A stretch of DNA of 34,162 bases, from positions 1-34,162 of the forward strand of contig JACRAF010000024.1 in NCBI GenBank assembly GCA_016213505.1. The letters are read 5' to 3'. The position numbers were made by a program, and so were the translations under genes. Shown in pieces: positions 7,121 to 15,650 of the stretch. This stretch comes from Devosia nanyangense. GTDB lineage: Bacteria > Pseudomonadota > Alphaproteobacteria > Rhizobiales > Devosiaceae. A model generated the notes under the pieces. It ran no database searches and was not told the origin of the DNA. It saw only the letters and a list, made by a program, of their open reading frames with translations. How positions within the stretch are numbered: position 1 is the stretch's first letter; every line of letters starts with the position of its first letter.

Positions 7121-7567
7121 TCACCTGACCTGTTCCTGCGTCGTGATCAGGCCGATCTTGGAGAACCCGGCGGCGGAGAGGACGCCCATCACCTTCATCA
7201 CCGCGCCGTAGTTGGCGGTCTGATCGCCGCGCACATAGATGCGCTCCTCGGTGCCATTCGCCGACGCGGCATTGATCTGATCGACGAGGTTTTCGAGCGG
7301 CACCAGGGTCTCGCCGAGGTAGATGTCGCCCGCCGGCGTCACCGACACGGTGACCGGCTTGCTGTCGGTATTGAGTTCCTTGGCCCTGGTCTGCGGCAGA
7401 TCGATGGGGACGCCCACCGTCAACAGCGGCGCCGCCACCATGAACACGATCAGGAGCACCAGCATCACGTCGACCATCGGGGTGACGTTGATCTCCGACA
7501 TCGGCCGCTTGGACGCGCGCCGTCCGCGCCGGCGTCCACCATTGCCTTGGGCCAACGAGATCGCCAT
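7121..7567 (-). CDS. tolR: Tol-Pal proton-channel subunit TolR
   Basis: TolR is the ExbD/MotB-like partner of TolQ in the proton-driven motor that energises TolA. The 148-residue protein starts with a basic Gly/Arg tail and then has one membrane helix (about 30-50). The segment INVTPMVDVMLVLLIVFM contains the conserved channel Asp33. The periplasmic domain has the ExbD-type pattern with SVTPAGDIYLGE and IYVRGDQTANYGAVMKVM. The gene is 3 bases downstream of tolQ and 5 bases upstream of tolA, a tight operon. Confidence 0.97.
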   Translation of the reverse strand: MAISLAQGNGGRRRGRRASKRPMSEINVTPMVDVMLVLLIVFMVAAPLLTVGVPIDLPQTRAKELNTDSKPVTVSVTPAGDIYLGETLVPLENLVDQINAASANGTEERIYVRGDQTANYGAVMKVMGVLSAAGFSKIGLITTQEQVR

Positions 7568-7570
7568 GGC

Positions 7571-8290
7571 TCAGCGGCCCCTGGCTTCGAGCTGGCGCGA
7601 CAGGATCGTCGCGAACTCGTCGGCAAAGCCCTCGAGCCGGGTCACCAGCTTGTTCGAATCCGCCGAGAGCTTGTTGTAGGCGATGGTCGCCGGAATGGCG
7701 GCGAGCAGTCCCAGCGCCGTCGCGAACAGCGCCTCGGCGATGCCGGGCGCCACCACCGCGAGGTTGGTGCTCTTGGATGCCGCGATCGAGGTGAACGAGT
7801 TCATGATCCCCCATACCGTGCCAAAAAGGCCGATGAAGGGCGAAGCCGATGCCACCGTCGCCAGGAACCCGAGCCGCTTTTCGAGGCCCTCGCTTTCGCG
7901 CGAGATGGCGACATCGAGCACTTTTTCGAGCCGCGCCTGGACGCCCAGATAGCTCGCCGCGTTCTGCTCGTGGCTGCGTTTCCATTCCTTCATGGCGGCA
8001 ACGAAGATCGCCCCGAGCCCCATCGAGGGCCGTTCCTGCATCTGCTGGTAGAGTTCTTCGAGCGACTGGCCGGACCAGAACACCTTCTCGAACCGGTTCA
8101 TCTCGCGGCCGGCGCGGCCGTAGAGCAGCGACTTGTCGACGATGATCGCCCAGCACCAGACCGAGGCAGCCAACAGGCCCAGCATGACGATTTTGACCAC
8201 CCAGTCGGCGCTCAGGAACAAGCCGAGGAGGGAGAAATCAATCGCCGCCGGCGTCGTGGTGACGACGTCCACCGCGCTCGATGCGTCCAT
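7571..8290 (-). CDS. tolQ: Tol-Pal proton-channel subunit TolQ
   Basis: TolQ forms the pentameric MotA/ExbB-type channel around TolR. The 239-residue protein has three membrane segments, near residues 33-52, 143-165 and 175-197, and the family signature ASASPFIGLFGTVWGIMNSF at the second one. The start at 8290 (MDASSAVDVV) fits the family's N-terminus; in-frame upstream starts lack support. Some 232 bases separate it from ybgC, unlike the tight spacing elsewhere in this cluster, so tolQRAB probably has its own promoter there. That gap holds two short perfect palindromes. Confidence 0.97.
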   Translation of the reverse strand: MDASSAVDVVTTTPAAIDFSLLGLFLSADWVVKIVMLGLLAASVWCWAIIVDKSLLYGRAGREMNRFEKVFWSGQSLEELYQQMQERPSMGLGAIFVAAMKEWKRSHEQNAASYLGVQARLEKVLDVAISRESEGLEKRLGFLATVASASPFIGLFGTVWGIMNSFTSIAASKSTNLAVVAPGIAEALFATALGLLAAIPATIAYNKLSADSNKLVTRLEGFADEFATILSRQLEARGR

Positions 8291-8412
8291 GCGTAGAGTC
8301 CTTTCGTCTCGGTCCGCCGGACCGGCCCCCTGGTGCACCCGCGCGAAAACGCCGAAATCGGGATTTTCGTCGTGAGGCGATGCACCGATATGTCGGGCGT
8401 CGATGCGGGCAG

Positions 8413-8448
8413 AATTTGTCAAATTTAAGAGAAAGCCCGGAATTCCGG
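8413..8448. repeat. Two short perfect palindromes in the ybgC-tolQ gap
   Basis: Within the 232-base gap upstream of tolQ lie AATTTG-T-CAAATT (8413-8425) and the 12-base CCGGAATTCCGG (8437-8448). The minus-strand reading of the first contains TTGACA, a possible -35, but no convincing -10 lies 16-18 bases further on. They could be regulator sites for tolQRAB or chance symmetry. Confidence 0.35.
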
Positions 8449-8522
8449 ACCTTTGCGGGCACCGGCATGCCCTGCCTTACTTATGGTCAATGACAGGTTA
8501 ACAATCCGATTCCGCGGCGGGT

Positions 8523-8924
8523 TCAGGCCCTTGAGCCGAAGCTCGCCAGCAGGTTCCTCGGCAACCGGGTCGCCCGCCCGTCCGTCCGGATGGCGACCAC
8601 CACGACCTTCGCCCGGGCGATCAGTTCGTCGCCCCGCTCGATCGACTGGTCGAGTGTCAACCGCGCCCCGCTGATCTCCACCACGGCCGTATCGACCACC
8701 AGCAGATCGTCGATATGCGCCGCCCGCGGGAAGTCGATCTCCATCGACCGCACGGCGAACGCGATGCCGTCCTTGGCCAGTTCCGAGTGGTGGATGCCCT
8801 CGGCGCGCAAAAACTCCGTCCGCCCGCGCTCGAAGAAATGCAGATACGCCGCGTGATAGACGTTGCCCGAAAAATCGGTGTCCTCGTAGTAGACGCGGAC
8901 CTCGTGGCGATGGGAGGCGCTCAT
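8523..8924 (-). CDS. ybgC: Acyl-CoA thioesterase YbgC (hot-dog fold)
   Basis: YbgC is a 4-hydroxybenzoyl-CoA-thioesterase-type hot-dog protein, encoded with tol-pal in many proteobacteria and linked to acyl-CoA or phospholipid metabolism. The 133-residue protein has the diagnostic N-terminal [24 protein letters not shown], in which Asp17 is the expected catalytic residue. The ATG overlaps the ruvB stop codon in an ATGA tetranucleotide (8921-8924), indicating translational coupling with ruvB. It is followed by the regulatory gap before tolQ. Confidence 0.95.
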   Translation of the reverse strand: MSASHRHEVRVYYEDTDFSGNVYHAAYLHFFERGRTEFLRAEGIHHSELAKDGIAFAVRSMEIDFPRAAHIDDLLVVDTAVVEISGARLTLDQSIERGDELIARAKVVVVAIRTDGRATRLPRNLLASFGSRA

Positions 8925-9961
8925 GGCTCGCCCGCCTCGTCCTCGAACAGGCTCGCCTGCGTCCCCACAAATCCCTGCGGCACCGTCATCCCCAGGTGCG
9001 TGAACGCCAGCGCCGTCAACATGCGGCCACGTGGGGTGCGCTGGATGAAGCCCTGCTGGATCAGGTAGGGCTCGACGATCTCCTCGAGGGCGTCGCGCGG
9101 CTCGCTCAGCGCCGCCGCGATGGTTTCTACCCCGACCGGCCCGCCATTGTAGAACTCTGCTATAGTCGTGAGGTACCGCCGGTCGAGCTGGTCGAGCCCG
9201 CGCGCATCGACATCGAGGCGCAGCAGCGCCTTGTCGGCGACCGCCCGGGTGATCGATTTGGCGCCATCCACCAGCGCGAAATCCGTGACCCGCCGCAGCA
9301 GCCGCCCGGCGATGCGCGGCGTGCCGCGCGAGCGGCGCGCGATCTCCAGCGCCCCATCGGGCGCCATGCCGATGCCGAGCAGCCGCGCGCCGCGCTCGAC
9401 GATCTGCACCAGCTCCTCGGGCGAATAGAAATTGAGCCGGATCGGGATGCCGAAGCGATCGCGCAGCGGCGTCGTCAAGAGCCCCGCCCGCGTCGTCGCC
9501 CCGATCAGCGTGAACTTGCTGAGATCGATCCGCACCGAGCGCGCCGCCGGGCCCTCGCCGATGATCAGATCGAGCTGGTAATCCTCCATCGCCGGATAGA
9601 GGATTTCCTCGATCGCCGGGTTGAGCCGGTGGATTTCGTCGATGAACAGCACGTCGTGCTCATCGAGATTGGTGAGCAGCGCCGCAAGGTCGCCGGCCTT
9701 GGCGATCACCGGCCCCGACGTCGCCCGGAACCCGACGCCGAGTTCGCGCGCCACGATCTGTGCCAATGTGGTCTTCCCCAGCCCCGGCGGGCCGACGAAC
9801 AGCACATGATCGAGCGCGGCCTTCCGCGCCTTGGCAGCCGCGATGAAGACCTCGAGATTGGCCCGCGCCGGGGCCTGCCCGATGAACTCGGCAAAGCCCG
9901 TCGGCCGGAGCGACACGTCCAGCGGCTCGTCGCGGCCGGCTTCAGGAGAGGTGAGGCTCAT
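8921..9961 (-). CDS. ruvB: Holliday junction branch migration helicase RuvB
   Basis: RuvB is the AAA+ motor that drives branch migration of RuvA-bound Holliday junctions. The 346-residue protein has Walker A GPPGLGKT (57-64), Walker B LFIDEI (Asp108-Glu109), the sensor/arginine-finger region GATTRAGLL, and the C-terminal winged helix with [26 protein letters not shown] (two pieces: [11 protein letters not shown] and [15 protein letters not shown]). Its ATG overlaps the stop of the preceding unknown gene as ATGA (9958-9961). It is separated from ruvA by two unrelated small genes, an unusual break. Confidence 0.98.
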   Translation of the reverse strand: MSLTSPEAGRDEPLDVSLRPTGFAEFIGQAPARANLEVFIAAAKARKAALDHVLFVGPPGLGKTTLAQIVARELGVGFRATSGPVIAKAGDLAALLTNLDEHDVLFIDEIHRLNPAIEEILYPAMEDYQLDLIIGEGPAARSVRIDLSKFTLIGATTRAGLLTTPLRDRFGIPIRLNFYSPEELVQIVERGARLLGIGMAPDGALEIARRSRGTPRIAGRLLRRVTDFALVDGAKSITRAVADKALLRLDVDARGLDQLDRRYLTTIAEFYNGGPVGVETIAAALSEPRDALEEIVEPYLIQQGFIQRTPRGRMLTALAFTHLGMTVPQGFVGTQASLFEDEAGEP

Positions 9962-10296
9962 GCCCTCATCATCCGCGCCGCAATCAGACCGAGCGCGAGG
10001 AGAAGCTTTGCTTCCCTCTCGTGATCGGTAAAGCCGCCAAAGCCGTCGACCGATCCCTCGTAGAGTTCTTCGTCACCTGCCTCCGGATAGTCCACGGACA
10101 TGCCGCCCCACCGCACCCGGACATAGCCGGATGAAGCACCATCCTTAGTGATCTCGTACTGCTCTGGGACGTCCCGACAGGTGAGCATCACTTCTAGGCC
10201 GAGTCGACCCGCCATAAGCTTCACCGCCTCGGGAAGTGCCAGAGGCTCCACTTTCGGGAGATCAAGATTTTCTAGCTGTTTGAGCAAGGATGGCAT
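9958..10296 (-). CDS. Uncharacterised protein between ruvA and ruvB
   Basis: I do not recognise this 112-residue protein. It is acidic and soluble, with no signal peptide or membrane helix. Its middle part alternates short hydrophobic stretches ([23 protein letters not shown]), suggesting a small alpha/beta or beta-rich domain, and it ends in a hydrophobic helix [18 protein letters not shown]. An ATG at 10296 is chosen because AGGTGA lies about 5 bases upstream; a GTG 9 bases earlier is possible. Its stop codon overlaps the ruvB ATG in ATGA. The sequence here is less GC-rich than its neighbours. With the next gene it interrupts ruvAB, suggesting acquisition. Confidence 0.65.
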   Translation of the reverse strand: MPSLLKQLENLDLPKVEPLALPEAVKLMAGRLGLEVMLTCRDVPEQYEITKDGASSGYVRVRWGGMSVDYPEAGDEELYEGSVDGFGGFTDHEREAKLLLALGLIAARMMRA

Positions 10297-10331
10297 GACG
10301 TTCACCTGAGCATTCGGAGAACCGCTCTAGA

Positions 10332-10838
10332 CTAGGCGCGGACAAGCCTCAACTCCCAACGAGGCTGGTCTTCGGGCCACGATTGAACCCACTCCGGATC
10401 AAAGCCGCCCCATTGGCTCTCATAGACGCTAACCAACTCAGGCTGCTGTCGCCTGATCTCCCGATAGCACTCAATGAAGGCACGTCGCGGATTCTCGTAG
10501 TCTCCGAACAAAAAATCCTTCTCGAATCGATAGCGCCAGTCCTCAAAGTATCGAGCGATCTCAGCTACGCACTCGGCGAGATGGGGAAGATTGGCACGGG
10601 TCGCTTCTGGCAACTTCATATACAGCTTCCCCAGATCGTGACCTCCTGCCGAGACACCGAGGGTGAGCACGTGAATGAGCTTCAGCGCGAGCTCAACAGA
10701 GAAGGCATAGTTCACGATGCTCGGCGATCTCACCTCGTGAAAGGCGTAACCTTTGAATCTAAGATCCAGAGAGCATCTTTCTCCCGCAAGAAAGAATGCC
10801 GTAGCAGTGTCCAACTGACGGCGTGGGTCGAAGCTCAA
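10332..10838 (-). CDS. HEPN-like hypothetical protein between ruvA and ruvB
   Basis: This 168-residue protein is not clearly recognised. Its helical pattern, with FSVELALKLIHVLTLG, then GHDLGKLYMKLP, then a long helix AECVAEIARYFEDWRYRFEKDF, resembles HEPN-domain proteins, many of which are RNases or nucleotide-binding partners in defence and toxin systems. An Arg-x6-His (RFKGYAFH) is present but near the N-terminus, so it is not the usual HEPN active site. The start is a TTG at 10838 that overlaps the ruvA stop as TTGA, with GGAG 8 bases upstream; no ATG occurs until far into the domain. The base composition is visibly lower in GC than in the ruv genes. It may work with the following small gene. 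Confidence 0.6.
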   Translation of the reverse strand: MSFDPRRQLDTATAFFLAGERCSLDLRFKGYAFHEVRSPSIVNYAFSVELALKLIHVLTLGVSAGGHDLGKLYMKLPEATRANLPHLAECVAEIARYFEDWRYRFEKDFLFGDYENPRRAFIECYREIRRQQPELVSVYESQWGGFDPEWVQSWPEDQPRWELRLVRA

Positions 10839-11452
10839 CTGCTCAGCTCCCGCAAGCCCAGCCGGATCAGCACCGCCGTCTCGGCCTTATCGCCCTCGCG
10901 GCCGACCACCCGCGCCACCGCCGCGCTCGCCTGCGCGCTCGAATAGCCGAGATTGCTGAGCGCCGAGACTGCGTCGGCGATATTGGAGCGCGCCGTGCCC
11001 TCGCCCAGCGCCGCCTGCAGGCCGAGCGTGCCTGCGTCGATGCCGATCCCGGTCGGCACCTTGCCCTTGAGCTCGGTGACGATCCTCAGCGCCAGTTTCG
11101 GCCCGACCCCGTTGGCGCGGCCGATCATCGCCTTGTCCTGCAGTGCGATGGCGCTGGCGAGTTCGCCCGTGCTCAGCGTCGAGAGCACCGACAGCGCCAC
11201 CCTCGCGCCCACCCCCTGCACCGTCATCAACGTCGTGAACCACGCCTTCTCGGCCTCGTTCGAAAAGCCGTAGAGCCGGATCATGTCCTCGCGCACGATC
11301 ATCTCGATGTGGACGACCGCCGCATGCCCCACCTGCGGCAGCGCCGCCATGGTCTTGGACGAACAAAACGCCTCGTAGACCACACCACCCACGTCGATAT
11401 GGACGTGGTCGTCGCCAAACCCGTCGATCAGGCCCTTGAGCTTGCCGATCAT
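10835..11452 (-). CDS. ruvA: Holliday junction DNA-binding protein RuvA
   Basis: RuvA binds four-way junctions as a tetramer and loads RuvB. The 205-residue protein begins [31 protein letters not shown] (OB fold, split: [17 protein letters not shown] and [10 protein letters not shown]). It continues with the helix-hairpin-helix region ([36 protein letters not shown]) and ends with the RuvB-binding three-helix domain ([20 protein letters not shown]). It overlaps ruvC by ATGA at 11449-11452. Confidence 0.97.
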   Translation of the reverse strand: MIGKLKGLIDGFGDDHVHIDVGGVVYEAFCSSKTMAALPQVGHAAVVHIEMIVREDMIRLYGFSNEAEKAWFTTLMTVQGVGARVALSVLSTLSTGELASAIALQDKAMIGRANGVGPKLALRIVTELKGKVPTGIGIDAGTLGLQAALGEGTARSNIADAVSALSNLGYSSAQASAAVARVVGREGDKAETAVLIRLGLRELSS

Positions 11453-11952
11453 GCGCTGGCCCTCAGCGCGACGAACTGGCGGTGGTGCGCATGGCAGATG
11501 GCGATGGCGAGCGCGTCGGCCGCGTCGGCGCCCTTGAATTCGGCGGCGGGCAGCAGCGTCTTCACCATCAGCTGGATCTGCGCCTTCTCGGCATGACCGG
11601 TCCCGACCACGGATTTCTTGACCAGATTGGCGGCATATTCGCCGACCTTGAGCCCCATCGAAGCCGGCGTCATCAGCACCACGCCGCGCGCCTGCCCGAG
11701 TTGCAGCGCCGAGCGCGGCCCGGCATTGACGAAGGTCTCCTCCACCGCTGCTTCGTCCGGCCGATGCAGATCGATGAGCGCCCTTAGTCCGGCGTGCAGC
11801 TCGGCCAGCCGCTCGGCCAGCGACAGATCGGTCGGCGGCGTCAGAGTGCCGCAGGCGACGAACCGCAGCCGGTTGCCCTCGCTCTCGATGATCCCCCATC
11901 CGCAGCGTCTGAGGCCCGGATCGATGCCGATGATTCGCACCATGCTCGCCAT
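11449..11952 (-). CDS. ruvC: Crossover junction endodeoxyribonuclease RuvC
   Basis: RuvC resolves Holliday junctions with an RNase H-like active site. The 167-residue protein contains [14 protein letters not shown] (first catalytic Asp, residue 11), AAVEETFVN (Glu70/71), and the C-terminal [16 protein letters not shown] (Asp142/145). Two ATG codons 9 bases apart (11952 and 11943) are both possible starts, and neither has a strong ribosome-binding site. In many relatives yebC precedes ruvC directly; here a plus-strand cyclase gene lies between them. Confidence 0.97.
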   Translation of the reverse strand: MASMVRIIGIDPGLRRCGWGIIESEGNRLRFVACGTLTPPTDLSLAERLAELHAGLRALIDLHRPDEAAVEETFVNAGPRSALQLGQARGVVLMTPASMGLKVGEYAANLVKKSVVGTGHAEKAQIQLMVKTLLPAAEFKGADAADALAIAICHAHHRQFVALRASA

Positions 11953-12124
11953 GTCCGAGGATTAGGCCGTTCGGCCGAAGCTACCAAGGACAATGTGAAC
12001 AAAGCGGCAACAATCCCCGTCCCTGCGGCCGATCGACAAAAATACGGGCATTGCCGTAGACGGCTTCTCAACCGTTTTCAGCCACGCTGACGGCTCGCCC
12101 CCGGAGTGCAAAGGCCCGCCGCCA

Positions 12125-12892
12125 ATGAAACTCGATCTCTCACCCCAAAGCTGGGGTCGCGTGATCGTTTCGACCGTCGCCGGAACCGCGCTCTGCGTGG
12201 CGGTCGCGCTCTTCGTCGATTCCTTCAACTTCGCCGACATGGACCAGGCGGCCCGGCTGCGCGCCATAGCCACCGACGTCTTCGTGCCCATTATCCTCGC
12301 AGTACCCCTGCTGCTGTTCTTCACCGGCAAGCTGCGCGAACTCGCCATCGCCCACCAGCAGCTGACCCTTTATGCTTCGACCGACAGCCTGACCCAGGTG
12401 ATGAACCGCGCCGCCTTCTCCACTCTGGTGGATGCCTATCTCAGCTCCGTGCGTGAACATGAGGAGACTGCTCGCGGCGCCCTGCTCATCATCGATGCGG
12501 ACAACTTCAAATCGGTCAATGATCGTTACGGTCATGACCGTGGCGACGAGGCTCTGCGGTTGATCGCCCAGACCATCAAGGGCGCGCTGCGCGGACCCGA
12601 TATCGTCGGGCGCATTGGCGGCGAGGAATTCGGCGTGTTCCTGCCCGGCTCCGACATGCAGCAGGCGGCGAGCGTCGCCGAGCGAATCCGGGTGGCAGTC
12701 AGCAGCGCCGAGTTCAATCCCAGTGGCGAGCAGCGCCAACTGACCGTCAGCGTCGGCGGCGCCAGCTTCGACCGGTGCATCCCGTTCACCGAACTCTACC
12801 GCGTCGCCGATCAGCGCCTCTATGCCGCCAAGGACCAGGGCCGCAACCGGTCGCTGGTCGCGCCGGCGACGGTCTACGCCACCGCCGCGTGA
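12125..12892 (+). CDS. Membrane-anchored diguanylate cyclase (GGDEF)
   Basis: This 255-residue protein has two N-terminal membrane segments (about 13-31 and 52-67) and a C-terminal GGDEF domain that should make cyclic di-GMP from two GTP. The active-site loop is GGEEF (165-169). An inhibitory site RGPD (156-159) lies five residues before it, as in product-inhibited cyclases such as PleD. DADNFKSVNDRYGHDRGDEAL is intact (split here as DADNFKSVNDRYGH and DRGDEAL). No sensor domain is seen, apart from a very short segment between the helices. It is on the opposite strand to its neighbours, and its stop is 5 bases from the yebC stop. Confidence 0.93.
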   Translation: MKLDLSPQSWGRVIVSTVAGTALCVAVALFVDSFNFADMDQAARLRAIATDVFVPIILAVPLLLFFTGKLRELAIAHQQLTLYASTDSLTQVMNRAAFSTLVDAYLSSVREHEETARGALLIIDADNFKSVNDRYGHDRGDEALRLIAQTIKGALRGPDIVGRIGGEEFGVFLPGSDMQQAASVAERIRVAVSSAEFNPSGEQRQLTVSVGGASFDRCIPFTELYRVADQRLYAAKDQGRNRSLVAPATVYATAA

Positions 12893-12897
12893 GCTAG

Positions 12898-13644
<747 letters not shown>

Positions 13645-13681
13645 GCGGGTCCCCTCACAGATTTCGGAATTTCGGTGGCGC

Positions 13682-13710
13682 TATATAGAGGCCACGCCGC
13701 GCCTTGTGAA
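13682..13710 (-). promoter_or_regulatory. Candidate sigma-70 promoter of yebC
   Basis: On the minus strand, -35 TTCACA (13710-13705) is followed after 17 bases by -10 TATATA (13687-13682). Transcription would start near 13675, giving a leader of about 30 bases. Confidence 0.6.
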
Positions 13711-13720
13711 GCCGAGCCGC

Positions 13721-14185
13721 TCACGCTTTGGCCGGCAACCGCACGGTTTCCTTGGGTGAACTCAGGACGATCATCGTTTCCGTGCGCTGCAGGCCTTTGA
13801 CCTGCTTCAGCACATTGCCGAGGAAACTCTCCAGCGCCCGCGTGTCCTCGACCCTCACCTTGAGCAAATAGTTCCAGGCGCCGGTGACGTGGTGGCATTC
13901 GAGCACCTGCTCGGCCGCTGCGATCCGCTTGAGGAAATCGGCCTCGACCGTTCCCTCGCTCCAGCCCACGAACACGAACGCCATGAGGTTAAGTCCCAGC
14001 GCGTGCGGGTCGATATGGGCATATGTCCCGGTAATCGCGCCCAGCCGGCCGAGCCGCTTCACCCGATCGTTGAGGGTCGAGGGCGCCACCCCGATCGCCT
14101 TGGACAACTCGGCCATCGATTGCAGCCCGTCGTCCTGCAGCAGCATCAGGAGCTTGCGGTCGGTCTCGTCCAGTTCGCTGCTCAT
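13721..14185 (-). CDS. Lrp/AsnC family transcriptional regulator
   Basis: This 154-residue protein has an N-terminal winged helix-turn-helix (LDETDRKLLMLLQDDGLQSMAELSKAIGVAPSTLNDRVKRL, split: LDETDRKLLMLLQDDG and LQSMAELSKAIGVAPST). A C-terminal RAM domain follows, with the family-typical VLECHHVTGAWNYLLKVRVED. Such regulators sense amino acids and form octamers. The ATG at 14185 is chosen because it begins right before the conserved DNA-binding domain. Genes it might control are not evident; Lrp regulators often act on a divergent neighbour, which here would be the secreted-protein genes starting 258 bases away. That link is a guess. Confidence 0.93.
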   Translation of the reverse strand: MSSELDETDRKLLMLLQDDGLQSMAELSKAIGVAPSTLNDRVKRLGRLGAITGTYAHIDPHALGLNLMAFVFVGWSEGTVEADFLKRIAAAEQVLECHHVTGAWNYLLKVRVEDTRALESFLGNVLKQVKGLQRTETMIVLSSPKETVRLPAKA

Positions 14186-14443
14186 CGGCAATTCGCCCGT
14201 CCGCGTGTGCGGCGCCGACCGTAGCGGTGGCAACCGGGATTGCCAAGCACAGGGCAGATGAGACTGCCAGCGGGCAGGTGGCTCATATTCCGATGATTTT
14301 GCGGAAATCTGATTATGAACCCGAGATAAATCCGGTTCTCAGCATCGGTTCAAACGCCGGGAGCGAATATCGCCCCAACGAACGGGATGGCCTGTTCGCT
14401 GAATCGGGCGGCCGCCGGCCGCCGAACCAAAGGGACGACCGAA

Positions 14444-14902
14444 ATGACCAAAGTCACCAAGTTTGCCGCCCTCGCTCTCGCCGTTCTCGTGGCGTCCACC
14501 TCGCTGGCCTCCGCCGGCGGCATCAAGATCATCAACATCGGGCCGATCAAGCCCAAGCCGCAGATCCCGATCATCAACATCGGCCCGATCAACCCCAAGC
14601 CCTACATCCCGATCATCCCGTTCTTCCCCGACGACAAGCCTGCTCCCCACGAGGACGTTCAGCTCGCCGTCGAGTGCAGCGTTCGCGACCCCAACGGCGT
14701 CACCGATGACTTCTGGCTGATCAATGTCGGCGACGCCGCTCTGCCGCCCGGCACCCGGGTGAAATTCTCCGTGCCCTCGACCGGCGATCGCGGGGCCTTC
14801 CTGGTGCCGCGCAGCATCGAGGTCGGCCAGCAGATCAGGATCGCCGACCTGCTGCATGGCGCCGAATCGGGCGCGCCCTGCATCGCCAAGCTCCTCGCCT
14901 GA
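14444..14902 (+). CDS. Small secreted protein with internal IGPI-PKP repeat (family unknown)
   Basis: This 152-residue protein has a clear signal peptide ending near SLASAGG. The mature N-terminus carries a tandem repeat of about 19 residues: INIGPIKPKPQIPI then INIGPINPKPYIPI, followed by IPFFPDDKPAPHED. The C-terminal domain (about 65-152) looks like a small beta-sandwich with two cysteines, VECSVRDPN and APCIAKLLA. It aligns with the domain of the next gene, including DP near the first Cys, NVGDA, PPGTRVKF and STGDRGAF. The start has a RBS-like AGGGACG upstream. I do not know the function; the export signal and domain suggest an envelope or extracellular role. Confidence 0.8.
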   Translation: MTKVTKFAALALAVLVASTSLASAGGIKIINIGPIKPKPQIPIINIGPINPKPYIPIIPFFPDDKPAPHEDVQLAVECSVRDPNGVTDDFWLINVGDAALPPGTRVKFSVPSTGDRGAFLVPRSIEVGQQIRIADLLHGAESGAPCIAKLLA

Positions 14903-14965
14903 CCCAACCGCCTGCGACCGGGCCGGTCTCTGCCGGCCCAGCGGGGGCATGAAAGGAACCCGACC

Positions 14966-15376
14966 ATGCACAAGATCCTGCCCTGCCTGCTCGGCGCGGC
15001 GCTGGCCGCCACCCTGCCGGTCTCCTTCGCCGCATTCACCGTGACGCCCGCTCTCGCCAACTACTCATGCGAGCCGGGCCAGCCCAACTGCGTCCCGATG
15101 GGCGTCAACACCAAGCCCACCCCGACTCCGTGGCCTGAAATCGCCTGTCGCGTCGCCGGCGACCCCGAGGCGCTGCCCGACGACCTGCGCTTCCGCAATA
15201 TCGGCGATGTCGTGATCAAGGCCGGCAGCGCCGTGATCTGGCAGCTCAAGCAGACCGGCGAACACGGCACTTTCCATCTCGAGCATGACCTTCTGGTCGG
15301 CGCCGATATCGACGACGTCGACATCCTCAAGGCCGGCGTGCCGGCCAACACGAGGTGCCTCTCGCGGCTCGCTTGA
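14966..15376 (+). CDS. Small secreted protein, paralog of the preceding gene
   Basis: This 136-residue protein has a signal peptide (cleavage probably after TPALA), a short Pro/Thr linker (NTKPTPTPWPE), and a domain paralogous to that of the preceding gene. The shared pattern is Cys-x-Val, DP, DD, NIGDV, a Gly-containing turn before a VIWQLK-type strand, TGEHGTFHLEH, and a final Cys (TRCLSRLA). An extra Cys pair in NYSCEPGQPNC near the N-terminus is absent from the first copy. It lies 63 bases downstream, with AAAGGA about 8 bases before the ATG, so the two are probably co-transcribed. Function is unknown. Confidence 0.8.
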   Translation: MHKILPCLLGAALAATLPVSFAAFTVTPALANYSCEPGQPNCVPMGVNTKPTPTPWPEIACRVAGDPEALPDDLRFRNIGDVVIKAGSAVIWQLKQTGEHGTFHLEHDLLVGADIDDVDILKAGVPANTRCLSRLA

Positions 15377-15415
15377 GCCGGTCAGAATTCGGCAAGGTTA
15401 CGGAAGTTCTACCCG

Positions 15416-15430
15416 TTAACGCGCGGTTAA
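15416..15430. promoter_or_regulatory. Full-length CtrA binding box TTAA-N7-TTAA
   Basis: TTAA at 15416-15419 and TTAA at 15427-15430 are separated by exactly 7 bases, the full consensus recognised by the alphaproteobacterial cell-cycle regulator CtrA. A third TTAA follows at 15441-15444. The box lies about 220 bases upstream of rcdA and about 90 bases before a Rho-independent terminator. It could drive a short RNA, or control rcdA through read-through. Binding is predicted from the motif only. Confidence 0.6.
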
Positions 15431-15449
15431 CTTCTTGAGGTTAATTTCG

Positions 15450-15551
15450 GCCTTGTTCGGTTCGCCGGACATTCAGAGCGGTTTCTCCCTCTGTTTGACG
15501 CCTCCCTGTTAACTCCGAGAGCCGCCAGTTTGACGGCTCTTTTTCTTTTTT
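15450..15551 (+). ncRNA. Candidate small RNA between a CtrA box and a terminator
   Basis: About 100 bases lie between the CtrA box (15416-15430) and a strong plus-strand terminator (15518-15551), with no open frame that looks real. If the TTAATT at 15441-15446 acts as -10 of a CtrA-activated promoter, an RNA would start near 15453. The stretch contains a C/T-rich CCTCCCTG segment able to pair with ribosome-binding sites. The alternative is that the terminator simply ends the secreted-protein operon and no separate RNA exists. Confidence 0.3.
15518..15551 (+). terminator. Rho-independent terminator
   Basis: Arms AGAGCCG (15518-15524) and CGGCTCT (15534-15540) enclose a 9-base loop, followed by TTTTCTTTTTT. 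On the plus strand this is a standard intrinsic terminator. It lies 140 bases after the second secreted-protein gene and 100 bases before rcdA. Confidence 0.85.
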
Positions 15552-15650
15552 GGGCGGGCGTCGCCCATATTAAGCCTCCCTCAATGCTGAACATGGCACA
15601 CCAGTGATGCGCCGACACGGCGCATGAGCTCGCGGTGTTTGGCTGATCCG

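Noticed and set aside
6096..8156. A 686-codon minus-strand frame running through tolQ, tolR and tolA
   Set aside because: Only its last 339 codons match TolA. The upstream part is an out-of-frame reading of tolQ and tolR, so the TolA start was set at 7115.
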